This document shows, one piece after another, positions 1 through 5,900 of a DNA stretch of 8,844 bases (within the stretch, counting starts at the first letter, position 1; every line of letters starts with the position of its first letter). The DNA is taken from the NCBI GenBank assembly GCA_016936695.1, contig JAFGXK010000027.1:1-8844 (forward strand), read 5' to 3'. A program made the position numbers and the translations under genes. The notes below the pieces were generated by a model. That model was not told the origin of the DNA, searched no databases, and saw nothing but the letters and a program-made list of their open reading frames with translations. The stretch comes from Bacteroidales bacterium. GTDB taxonomy: Bacteria > Bacteroidota > Bacteroidia > Bacteroidales > VadinHA17.

Positions 1-833
1 GTGTGCTCAACGGAGCGACAAATGCGCTTGTGTCGGATATAAGCGATTCTGAAAGAACGGCAAACATAAGCCTCCTGGGAGTATTCTTCGGGATAGGCGC
101 ACTTGGAATTCCTGTTCTGCTCGGCTCCGCAGGCGAAAAGGCAGGATTTGAAAAGATAGTCTCACTGGTCGGATTGATTTCACTTCTGAGTGCAATAATT
201 TATGCACTGACAAAGTTTCCGCCGCCGAAAATAGTTCAGAAGATTCCTATATCGGGGATAAAGGATTTCTTCAGGGATGAAGTGTTATTGCTGATCGCTT
301 TCTTCCTTTTTTTCCAGAGCAGTTTTGAAGGATTGATGAACAACTGGACGACAAGTTACCTGGCTGACCATCTTTCCTTGACGCAGGGTAAGGCACTTCT
401 CGGTTTATCGTTGTTTGTGGGCGGAATGGTTTCGATGAGACTCGTGACAGGGATTCTGATCAGGAACATGGCACCGGCCAGGCTGCTGGCAATATCATTT
501 ATCCTGCTGATAACCGGTATTGTCATGGTTCAGTCAGGAAAAGATGCCATTATTGCACCGGCGGGATTCTTCCTTGTCGGAACCGGACTTGCAAACGGAT
601 TTCCTGTTATGCTCGGCCTGGCGGGAGAAAGGTATAAGCTTATTTCTGGAACGGCATTCAGTTTCGTACTTACGATTGCATTGCTGGGGAACATGATCAT
701 TAACTATCTGATGGGGATTATTTCCGAGAAAGCAGGGATAGGCAACCTGGTGCTTGTGATTTCGCTTGAGACTCTGATTATGATAATTCTTGGAATACTG
801 ATATTCAAAAACTATAGAAAGATAAGATCTTGA
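1..833 (+). CDS. MFS transporter, C-terminal part (5' end outside window)
   Basis: Inner-membrane secondary transporter of the major facilitator superfamily; the substrate cannot be told. The frame runs from base 3 with no stop before it. The apparent GTG start at 3-5 falls inside a conserved stretch, NGATNALVSDIS followed by SERTANI and FFGIGALG, which in MFS proteins of the FucP-like or general sugar type lies around helix 4 and the start of helix 5. The first third (helices 1-4, perhaps 110-130 residues) is therefore missing. About eight hydrophobic helices remain, near residues 22-41, 51-68, 91-108, 130-149, 158-176, 184-202, 214-236 and 245-268, matching helices 5-12. The central loop is short (PPPKIVQKI). 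The protein ends KNYRKIRS, a basic cytoplasmic tail. Its TGA overlaps a possible TTG start of a small ORF. The family call is firm, the substrate unknown. Confidence 0.88.
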   Translation, partial: VLNGATNALVSDISDSERTANISLLGVFFGIGALGIPVLLGSAGEKAGFEKIVSLVGLISLLSAIIYALTKFPPPKIVQKIPISGIKDFFRDEVLLLIAFFLFFQSSFEGLMNNWTTSYLADHLSLTQGKALLGLSLFVGGMVSMRLVTGILIRNMAPARLLAISFILLITGIVMVQSGKDAIIAPAGFFLVGTGLANGFPVMLGLAGERYKLISGTAFSFVLTIALLGNMIINYLMGIISEKAGIGNLVLVISLETLIMIILGILIFKNYRKIRS

Positions 834-935
834 AACCGGTAAATTACTGGCTTAAAAAAAGAACGGGAAAGGTTGGATGAGACACTTGCCGAATACAAAA
901 GACGAATTGCTGGGGTATCAATCCCGGATTACTGA
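830..935 (+). pseudogene. Possible small ORF (about 34 codons) interrupted at an A7 run
   Basis: A TTG at 830-832 overlaps the MFS stop as TTGA and opens MKPVNYWLKK. The frame is then lost at a run of seven A (854-860). One base on, the reading continues as ERERLDETLAEYKRRI and AGVSIPDY to a TGA at 933-935. With one A fewer, the two halves would form a single highly charged, probably helical peptide of 34 residues, translationally coupled to the transporter. As written, the first frame stops at 878-880 and the second has no ATG. This could be a real small gene with a homopolymer sequencing error, a decayed gene, slippage, or chance. The stop overlaps the end of the convergent MscS gene by a few bases. 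I do not recognise the peptide. Confidence 0.33.
836..850. terminator. Weak hairpin between convergent transporter and MscS genes
   Basis: The bases CCGGTA-AAT-TACTGG can form a six-pair stem (one G-T pair) with a three-base loop just after the MFS stop. No T-run follows on either strand; the nearby A7 (854-860) reads as a T-run before the hairpin on the minus strand. It is not a classical intrinsic terminator and is listed only because something should separate the two convergent transcripts in this 95-base gap. Confidence 0.15.
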
Positions 936-1798
936 CTGGAAGGAATCTTTGCCTGGTGAATTACAGTCTGGGGGAATGGTATTTCTATTCCTTCCCTGTC
1001 GAAGGCGATTTTAAGCCTTTTCCTCAGTTCTCCGGCAATTTCCCATTGCTTCAGGGGTTTGGTGTCGCCCAGGATCTTAACCACTATTGCCGAATCGGCA
1101 AATTCCTCGACCCTAAGGAATTTAGGAGGAGAGATAATAAACTCCTTAAATACCGGATCTTCAGCCAGCTCAGTTCCGGTTCTGTCAATTACTTTAATAA
1201 GATGATCAAGATCTGTATCGTAAGCAATGCCAATTTCGATATTCACCCTTGCAAAATCCTTTGAAAGATTTGAAACAAGAACAATTGAGCCGTGGTTTAT
1301 ATGGTGAACAGTACCGTCAAGATCCCTTAAGGTGGTTTTTCGTAAGGTTATATCCTGAACAACACCGCTTGTGCCGTCAATGTTTACTATATCCCCTATG
1401 CGGTACTGATTTTCAAGTATCATAAACAATCCAGTGATAACATCCTTTATAAGATACTGTCCTCCGAATCCGACAGCCACTCCTACAATACCAGCACCAG
1501 CAAGGATGGGTCCTATTTTAAGTCCGAATTCCTGCATGATCATGAGTAAGGCAAGAACGATAAGGATCACCCTCAGGGCACCCCTGAAAATGTGGATCAG
1601 AGTGTCCTCTCTTTTCAGTTCCGATTCAACCGACATGTTTTCGTCCCTTACCACAGCAATCCTTACTGTTCTGACTATGATCCTGCCAATTATTACATTA
1701 AGCAGGTAAGCCAGAAATGCAATGAACAATATTTTAACCCCGTGATTAAGAAGCCAGGGACCAATGTTATCAACCCATTTGCTAATATTCTCCTGCAT
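929..1798 (-). CDS. MscS-family small-conductance mechanosensitive channel
   Basis: Inner-membrane channel that opens under membrane tension and releases solutes on osmotic downshock. At 289 residues it is close to the compact E. coli MscS (286). Three hydrophobic segments are visible at about 16-38, 74-92 and 96-128. The third is the Gly/Ala-rich pore helix (ILAGAGIVGVAVGFGGQ) followed by the amphipathic half (LIKDVITGLFMILENQYRIG). After it come the beta domain (GDIVNIDGTSGVVQDITLR, then the TVHHINHGSI segment) and the alpha/beta domain, ending IEIPFPQ at about 271-277, the usual MscS terminus. I chose the ATG at 1798; a TTG four codons upstream (1808-1810) is the alternative. No clear Shine-Dalgarno site is present. 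The gene is convergent with the transporter and divergent from the DUF389 gene. No other domains are fused. The family call is firm. Confidence 0.95.
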   Translation of the reverse strand: MQENISKWVDNIGPWLLNHGVKILFIAFLAYLLNVIIGRIIVRTVRIAVVRDENMSVESELKREDTLIHIFRGALRVILIVLALLMIMQEFGLKIGPILAGAGIVGVAVGFGGQYLIKDVITGLFMILENQYRIGDIVNIDGTSGVVQDITLRKTTLRDLDGTVHHINHGSIVLVSNLSKDFARVNIEIGIAYDTDLDHLIKVIDRTGTELAEDPVFKEFIISPPKFLRVEEFADSAIVVKILGDTKPLKQWEIAGELRKRLKIAFDREGIEIPFPQTVIHQAKIPSSQ

Positions 1799-1833
1799 CT
1801 CTATATACAATTTTGTTTAAAATAAATTGACCT

Positions 1834-1841
1834 GCAAGATA
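1834..1841 (-). promoter_or_regulatory. Possible -7 element for the MscS gene
   Basis: On the minus strand this reads TATCTTGC, one mismatch from the Bacteroidota -7 motif TAnnTTTG. It sits about 36 bases upstream of the chosen ATG, which would give a leader of roughly 28 bases. I see no good -33 TTG at the expected distance, so the call is weak. Confidence 0.22.
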
Positions 1842-1850
1842 GCAAAAATC

Positions 1851-1866
1851 CTCCAGAAGCTCCAGA
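1851..1866. repeat. Short direct repeat CTCCAGA in the divergent region
   Basis: The heptamer CTCCAGA occurs at 1851-1857 and again at 1860-1866, a period of nine bases, in the middle of the region between the divergent MscS and DUF389 genes. It is followed by the eight-base palindrome TTCCGGAA at 1867-1874. The position suits a regulator site for either gene, but repeats this short also arise by chance. Confidence 0.2.
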
Positions 1867-1881
1867 TTCCGGAAGAACTCC

Positions 1882-1889
1882 TAAATTTG
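1882..1889 (+). promoter_or_regulatory. Possible -7 element for the DUF389 gene
   Basis: TAAATTTG matches the Bacteroidota -7 consensus TAnnTTTG exactly. A start just downstream would give a leader of nearly 90 bases before the ATG at 1984, long enough to hold the small upstream ORF at 1940-1987. No TTG is found 17-23 bases upstream, so only half the promoter is supported. Confidence 0.25.
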
Positions 1890-1939
1890 TGGCTGGCCTG
1901 AAATACCAGTAATAACCTTATATTCGCGCTTATGGATTT

Positions 1940-1987
1940 ATGTTTCAGAGGACAGGATTAGTCTGTATTAAACATTTTAATTTATGA
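1940..1987 (+). CDS. Possible 15-codon upstream ORF before the DUF389 gene
   Basis: An ATG at 1940 opens MFQRTGLVCIKHFNL and stops at TGA 1985-1987, which overlaps the DUF389 start as ATGA. This arrangement is typical of translational coupling, and a leader peptide could set how often ribosomes reach the membrane protein. No Shine-Dalgarno site is visible, and a 15-codon open frame in AT-rich DNA is easily random. It contains no run of a single amino acid that would suggest attenuation. The bases ATTAAA-CAT-TTTAAT at 1967-1981 form a small inverted repeat within it. Confidence 0.2.
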   Translation: MFQRTGLVCIKHFNL

Positions 1988-3318
1988 GTAAAACCGATCT
2001 GATACGGAAATTTCTCCAGTTTACCAATCTCGAAGGTGAGCTTGATGATTACGAAAAGATACACAATACTATTGAAGCGGAAATGATATTCAAGGGGACT
2101 AACCTCTGGATTCTCGTATTTGCAATAATAGTAGCTTCGGTGGGTCTGAATATGAACTCAACCGCCGTGATAATAGGAGCGATGCTAATCTCTCCCCTGA
2201 TGGGACCGATAAACGGGATGGGTTACAGTATTGCGACCTATAATTTCCCTCTTTTCCGCAAGGCTCTCAAGAATTTTTCATTTGCGGTGGGAGCGGGTCT
2301 TGTGGCATCCACTGCCTATTTTGCAATGAGTCCTATTTCGACTGCTCATTCCGAACTTCTCGCCAGAACAAGCCCAACCATTTATGATGTTATGATTGCT
2401 CTCTTCGGAGGTCTGGCCGGGATAGTTGCAATAAGCAGCAGGCAGAAGGGTAATGTCATTCCCGGGGTGGCAATTGCAACAGCGCTTATGCCCCCTCTCT
2501 GTACATCGGGATATGGTCTCGCGACCGGACAGTTTGAATATTTTTTCGGAGCCCTTTATTTGTTTACCATCAACACAGTCTTCATTGCCATCTCTTCGGT
2601 GGTGGTTTCGCAAATACTGAAATTCCCGATCACCACACTGGTCGACAGTGCCCAGAAAAAAAGGGTGAACAGGTGGATATCATTCGTTATATCTCTTGTC
2701 CTGATTCCAAGTATCTTTTTTGGATACAAGCTGGTACAGAAGGAAAGATTCAATGAGAATGCTTCAAAATATATAAACAACATAGGATTTGTGGAAGGCA
2801 ACTATCTTATGAAGCATGAGATAAATCCGGTCACAAGGACGATCACTCTCGTTTACGGGGGCACACAGCTGACTGAAGAACAAAAAACCGGTATACAGGC
2901 CAGGGCTGTTGATTTTTCGCTGGCAGATGCCTCCATCGAATTCACTCAGGGCCTGACATTCGATCATATTACAGGCCGGAATGAGGAAATGAACAATCTT
3001 CGTTCAGAGGTGGTGCGTCTTCAGGGCGAATTGCAGAACAGGCAAAGGGAAATTGAGAAAATTACTGCAATTAATAATACGGGGCAGGAGATCCTGAATG
3101 AAATCAGGACACTCTATCCGGATATTGTGAGTTGTACCTTTGGCAATTCACTCCTGTTTCAGGGAGGAACAACCAGGCCGGAGAATGAGTATGTTGTAAT
3201 TCTTACGGTTGATAACAGGAACCTCACTGCAGAGGAAAGGGAAAAGGTCGCCGGCTGGTTACGTACACGTCTGAAAAGTGACAGGATAAGGCTCTTTTTT
3301 GAGACCGCCGGTAAGTGA
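1984..3318 (+). CDS. DUF389 family inner-membrane protein with coiled-coil C-terminal region
   Basis: Multi-pass membrane protein of the uncharacterised DUF389 family; no biochemical role is established. The conserved core spans about residues 35-215, with family-typical segments STAVIIGAMLISPLMGPI (59-76) and GVAIATALMPPLCTSGYGLA (161-180). Hydrophobic segments lie near 39-57, 60-77, 98-116, 135-150, 158-180, 186-210 and 230-250. Nearly 200 residues follow the last helix. They contain a likely coiled coil (about 333-366, EEMNNLRSEVVRLQGEL onward) and a final soluble alpha/beta-like region with YVVILTVDNRNLT, ending RIRLFFETAGK. Short DUF389 proteins lack this tail. The ATG at 1984 is preceded by AT-rich sequence with no Shine-Dalgarno site. 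The gene is divergent from MscS and ends six bases from the convergent membrane-protein gene. The family call is firm, the function unknown. Confidence 0.93.
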   Translation: MSKTDLIRKFLQFTNLEGELDDYEKIHNTIEAEMIFKGTNLWILVFAIIVASVGLNMNSTAVIIGAMLISPLMGPINGMGYSIATYNFPLFRKALKNFSFAVGAGLVASTAYFAMSPISTAHSELLARTSPTIYDVMIALFGGLAGIVAISSRQKGNVIPGVAIATALMPPLCTSGYGLATGQFEYFFGALYLFTINTVFIAISSVVVSQILKFPITTLVDSAQKKRVNRWISFVISLVLIPSIFFGYKLVQKERFNENASKYINNIGFVEGNYLMKHEINPVTRTITLVYGGTQLTEEQKTGIQARAVDFSLADASIEFTQGLTFDHITGRNEEMNNLRSEVVRLQGELQNRQREIEKITAINNTGQEILNEIRTLYPDIVSCTFGNSLLFQGGTTRPENEYVVILTVDNRNLTAEEREKVAGWLRTRLKSDRIRLFFETAGK

Positions 3319-3324
3319 GGATTT

Positions 3325-3353
3325 TCAGTTTCTTCTCCTCTTCAGAAAACTGA
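3325..3353. terminator. Possible bidirectional hairpin at convergent gene ends
   Basis: TCAGTTT (3325-3331) and AAACTGA (3347-3353) form a perfect seven-pair stem with a 15-base loop. It starts seven bases after the DUF389 stop and covers the last codons and stop of the convergent minus-strand gene. There is no T-run on either side, so it is not a textbook intrinsic terminator. It could still halt or protect the ends of both transcripts in this very tight junction. Confidence 0.25.
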
Positions 3354-3753
3354 ACAGTAACAAGTAGATGATAAAGGGCAGAAAAGGATTGGCGATGGTA
3401 ACCGCCATGAACCCGGTGCCATAAATAAACAGGATAGCAAATGCAATAATTGCGCTGTTGACTATCAGTGCTATTTTAACCGCTTTTTGTCTGGCAGCTT
3501 TCAACAGTTCGTTTTCGTCCTTTTCCTCTGACATCGTCAGAATAAAAAGACCTGAAAAAAGAAATATCATGGTGAGCTCATCCGCAACGTTGGTACTGAA
3601 TGTTGTGAACAGCTTTGTCTCCATGAAAGACGAGACAACGGCAAAAACAGGCAATTCAAACCTTAAGTTTATGCTGAAATAAAGGATTGAGAATATCAGG
3701 CCGGTAATCAGCAGGATCAGTCCAGGTATCTTGAACTTGTTTGAGAAAAGCAT
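3325..3753 (-). CDS. Uncharacterised four-helix membrane protein
   Basis: A 142-residue protein with four hydrophobic segments at about 9-28, 57-74, 93-111 and 115-134. A charged loop (MSEEKDENELLKAARQKA, about 74-91) separates helices 2 and 3, and the C-terminus is basic (KRRRN). The loop resembles the charged loops of small Bacteroidota membrane proteins of unknown role, but I cannot name a family. The N-terminus is MLFSNKFKIP, with no cleavable signal peptide. It starts at an ATG 18 bases downstream of the radical SAM stop on the same strand, with an A-rich leader (CAGCAAAAATATGAAACA), so it is probably the last gene of the lipoprotein-radical SAM operon. It could anchor or transport something for the enzyme, or be an unrelated passenger. 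The coding call is good, the function unknown. Confidence 0.8.
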   Translation of the reverse strand: MLFSNKFKIPGLILLITGLIFSILYFSINLRFELPVFAVVSSFMETKLFTTFSTNVADELTMIFLFSGLFILTMSEEKDENELLKAARQKAVKIALIVNSAIIAFAILFIYGTGFMAVTIANPFLPFIIYLLLFSFLKRRRN

Positions 3754-3771
3754 TGTTTCATATTTTTGCTG

Positions 3772-5043
3772 TCACCGCCTGGCAATTTTATCATTACCCC
3801 AGAACATTAATCTGGTAAGAAGGCCGAACCTTCTTCTTTCATTTGCAGGCATCTTCTCATACAGATCTTCTGCGACAGTTTTCCATTGTTCTGCGATCGG
3901 CTTTGTTTTTGCTACCAGTTCAGCAGGGCTTTCAGGATAATTCAGGTGTGTCGACTTTACATTATCGACTTCTGTGATTTCAAGCAGCGCTTCCGGTACG
4001 TCAAAAAACGGACATGGACGCAGGAAGTTGTCGGAAAAAGGTTTATGCTTTCTGAAGTTTCTGAAAAATGGCGACCGAAGGGCTTCCACAAGCGACATGT
4101 CGTGGATATTGACGTCGGAATAATGGCAGAATGCACAGGGCTCAAGATCGCCGTTTGAGTTGATATGCGCAAAATCGTTGCTGGCTGCCACACACCCTAT
4201 TGATTTGTGCCCGGAGTTGGGGAAATCGATAATGGTGAATTTCTTCCTTCTCTGGTAATCCTCGATCTTCTCCTTTACATAAGCCCTTTGTCCGGCCGTG
4301 CAGCAGAGTGACGTATCTGCATCACTTCCAATCGGAAGGTAAGTGAACATCCAGCCGAACCAGGCTCCCTTTTCAATAAGGAAATTGAGGAATTCATCGC
4401 TTGTAACAGTCAGATAGTTCTTTGAATGGTAACAAATTGAAAATCCAAAACCAATATCCCTCTGCCTGAGAATGTCCATTGCGGCAATTACCTTTTCGTA
4501 AGTGCCTTCTCCCCGTCTCATGTCAGTTTCATCCCTGTAGCCTTCAATGCTGATATAAACATTCAGGTTTCCAAGCTGAACCATCTCATCTGCAAAGGTT
4601 TCATCAACAAGGGTGCCATTTGTGAACAGGCCAAAAGTAAGTCCCGAATGTTTACGGCAGAGTTTCAGTATATCATTTTTTCTCATCATTGGTTCTCCGC
4701 CTGTCATCAGTATCTCTAACACCCCCGCTTTCTTTGCCTCTGTAAGGATTTCATCGAGCTTTTCGTACGACAGATTCGTGTTCTTGCTGTAATCGGCAGC
4801 CCAGCATCCCTTGCATTTGAGATTGCATGCACTTGTAGGATCGATCATCAGCAGACGGGGCAGAACCGTTTTATATTTCCTGTTCAGGTAAAGTCTCTTC
4901 GGGATATAAAACAGTCCGTCGATCGTAAGGAAATCGAAAAGGTTCTTAACCTCAAAATAGCGGTAAAGCCTGTAGATGAAATTTTTATGATGAGGATATT
5001 CGGGTATCTCCTTTTTTACTCCCCCGATATACAGATACTTCAT
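3772..5043 (-). CDS. Radical SAM protein with C-terminal cysteine cluster (SPASM-like)
   Basis: A 423-residue enzyme of the radical SAM superfamily. The [4Fe-4S]/AdoMet motif CNLKCKGC (C73, C77, C80; CX3CX2C) is intact and preceded by PRLLMIDPTSA. GGEP at 115-118 is the SAM-binding glycine motif, and TNGTLVDE (141-148) and ISIEGYRDETD (164-174) fit the later strands of the barrel. The C-terminal part carries C247-C248, then C284 (GCVAAS), C303 and C306 (EPCAFC) and C344 (RPCPFF), a spacing that suggests an auxiliary iron-sulfur cluster as in SPASM or related domains. The HINSNGDLEPC segment is typical of that region. The whole resembles a widespread radical SAM family of unknown substrate. 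A 70-residue N-terminal extension holds no recognised peptide-binding domain. The ATG at 5043 lies within a 14-base palindrome. It sits between a lipoprotein and a membrane protein, apparently in one operon. Superfamily certain; reaction unknown. Confidence 0.93.
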   Translation of the reverse strand: MKYLYIGGVKKEIPEYPHHKNFIYRLYRYFEVKNLFDFLTIDGLFYIPKRLYLNRKYKTVLPRLLMIDPTSACNLKCKGCWAADYSKNTNLSYEKLDEILTEAKKAGVLEILMTGGEPMMRKNDILKLCRKHSGLTFGLFTNGTLVDETFADEMVQLGNLNVYISIEGYRDETDMRRGEGTYEKVIAAMDILRQRDIGFGFSICYHSKNYLTVTSDEFLNFLIEKGAWFGWMFTYLPIGSDADTSLCCTAGQRAYVKEKIEDYQRRKKFTIIDFPNSGHKSIGCVAASNDFAHINSNGDLEPCAFCHYSDVNIHDMSLVEALRSPFFRNFRKHKPFSDNFLRPCPFFDVPEALLEITEVDNVKSTHLNYPESPAELVAKTKPIAEQWKTVAEDLYEKMPANERRRFGLLTRLMFWGNDKIARR

Positions 5044-5055
5044 TGAATATTCAAT
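5042..5055. repeat. Perfect 14-base palindrome over the radical SAM start codon
   Basis: ATTGAATATTCAAT is its own reverse complement and takes in two bases of the start codon (ATG at 5043-5041 on the minus strand). It could be an operator for a dimeric regulator or, as RNA, a five-pair hairpin with an ATAT loop that hides the start codon. AT-rich palindromes of this size are rare but not impossible by chance. Confidence 0.35.
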
Positions 5056-5069
5056 TTGTTACCAATCAC

Positions 5070-5088
5070 ACTGAAACGGGTTTTCAGT
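5070..5088 (-). other. Stem-loop at the lipoprotein stop codon
   Basis: On the minus strand ACTGAAA-ACCCG-TTTCAGT forms a perfect seven-pair stem with a five-base loop, covering the TGA at 5086-5084. No T-run follows (GTGATTGG), so it is more likely an mRNA-stability or processing hairpin that sets the lipoprotein and radical SAM expression apart than an intrinsic terminator. Confidence 0.35.
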
Positions 5089-5713
5089 CATTCTCGGTGC
5101 TGGAATAAACCGGGAATTTTGCAGTTGAATTGTCATCGAACGTGAATTCGATACCTACCAGGCCAAAACGGTGATTTGCATAGTAAATGGTCTTCTTAAC
5201 TCCGAATTTGTTTGTATTCTCTTCAATCTGCATCACCTTTATATCCATTCCACCCCAATAGTAGTCATTATCGGTCGATTTGGCGGTTACTGTCCTGGTT
5301 TTGCCTCCGTTGATTGTATAAGTATCTCCCACGTTTGAATCATACTTTACTATGATGCCTGGTTCCAGGCCGTTGACGCTTTCGATACCTTCTGAAGTGA
5401 TCCGGAATTCAATATCTGTGATGGTTACATTGTCCCCGTTTACCGTTGTCTGGGGGTGATTTAAGAGAATATTCTTGATTGTGTTGTTTGTAATTTCCGC
5501 AGTGCCTGAAAATGATGAAACACCGTCTTCAAGGGTAACTACTTCAGCCGCTATTGAACTTACCCCGGCTATTGATCCCCATGATGATGATATTGTTTCA
5601 CCAACTTCACCCATTGGAGATTGCATGCCGCCCAGTGTGTCGATCTTATCTTTCTTGCAGGCTGTAAAGATAACTGAAATTGCCAGAACGGAAAAAAAGA
5701 GTTTTTTCTTCAT
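5084..5713 (-). CDS. Uncharacterised lipoprotein
   Basis: A 209-residue exported lipoprotein. The N-terminus MKKKLFFSVLAISVIFTAC is a type II signal peptide with a basic start, a hydrophobic core and a lipobox FTAC, so C19 would be lipidated; it is the only cysteine. KKDKID follows, a charged stretch of the kind that often sends Bacteroidota lipoproteins to the outer membrane or surface. The mature part is rich in T, S, N, G and D and looks like beta strands (GTAEITNNTIKNILL, DNVTITDIEFRI, GFGLVGIEF-like end, FDDNSTAKFPVYSS). I recognise no domain, metal site or catalytic motif. The ATG at 5713 has a possible promoter 34 bases upstream. The radical SAM gene follows after 40 bases on the same strand, so this is probably the first gene of the operon. 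The export call is firm, the function unknown. Confidence 0.85.
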   Translation of the reverse strand: MKKKLFFSVLAISVIFTACKKDKIDTLGGMQSPMGEVGETISSSWGSIAGVSSIAAEVVTLEDGVSSFSGTAEITNNTIKNILLNHPQTTVNGDNVTITDIEFRITSEGIESVNGLEPGIIVKYDSNVGDTYTINGGKTRTVTAKSTDNDYYWGGMDIKVMQIEENTNKFGVKKTIYYANHRFGLVGIEFTFDDNSTAKFPVYSSTEND

Positions 5714-5746
5714 AAGTAACGGTTTTTAAGGTTAAGGGTCATGGCT

Positions 5747-5754
5747 CAAAAATA
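5747..5754 (-). promoter_or_regulatory. Possible -7 element for the lipoprotein operon
   Basis: On the minus strand this reads TATTTTTG, an exact match to TAnnTTTG, 34 bases upstream of the lipoprotein ATG. Transcription would start near 5740 and cover all three minus-strand genes down to 3325. A TTG at the usual -33 distance is not evident; the surrounding DNA is very AT-rich, so chance matches are likely. Confidence 0.3.
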
Positions 5755-5826
5755 TTTTTAATAACAATAACTCTAAAGCATTTTTTGACAAACCGTATGT
5801 ATTTTATGATTGTTTAACAAAAGACT

Positions 5827-5850
5827 GACAACTGTCCCGGGGGATCCCCG
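5827..5850 (-). terminator. Possible terminator of the large envelope-protein gene
   Basis: The intergenic stretch 5714-5900 (187 bases) holds no convincing gene. Two adjacent inverted repeats lie in it: CGGGG-ATC-CCCCG on the minus strand (5850-5838) and GACAGTTGTC (5836-5827), followed by AGTCTTTTGTT. This could end the transcript of the upstream gene about 50 bases after its stop. The T content downstream is modest, so the assignment is tentative. Confidence 0.3.
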
Positions 5851-5900
5851 TGCATTTATTGTCATTCTGTGTGTTGTAAAATGCTCTGCTTTAGTGGAAT

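Noticed and set aside
3..5. GTG as a genuine start of the transporter
   Set aside because: It falls within a conserved internal MFS segment and leaves only eight of twelve helices, so the gene is simply cut by the window edge.
877..1020. ATG-initiated plus-strand frame beginning MRHLPNTKDELLGY
   Set aside because: Most of it is antisense to the conserved C-terminal end of the MscS gene, which is clearly coding. The other frame here (ERERLDETLAEY) looks more protein-like.
5581..5591. ATG-type triplet repeat as a phase-variable tract
   Set aside because: Only three full units, in frame, encoding part of a serine run in the lipoprotein; too short to be unstable.
5810..5820. TTGTTTAACAA near-palindrome in the intergenic region
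   Set aside because: Short, AT-rich and without a partner copy; no better than chance in this stretch.
5836..5850. CCCGGGGGATCC resembles a cloning polylinker (SmaI-BamHI), hinting at vector contamination
   Set aside because: The number of Gs and the flanking bases do not match common polylinkers, and the DNA on both sides is ordinary genome sequence.
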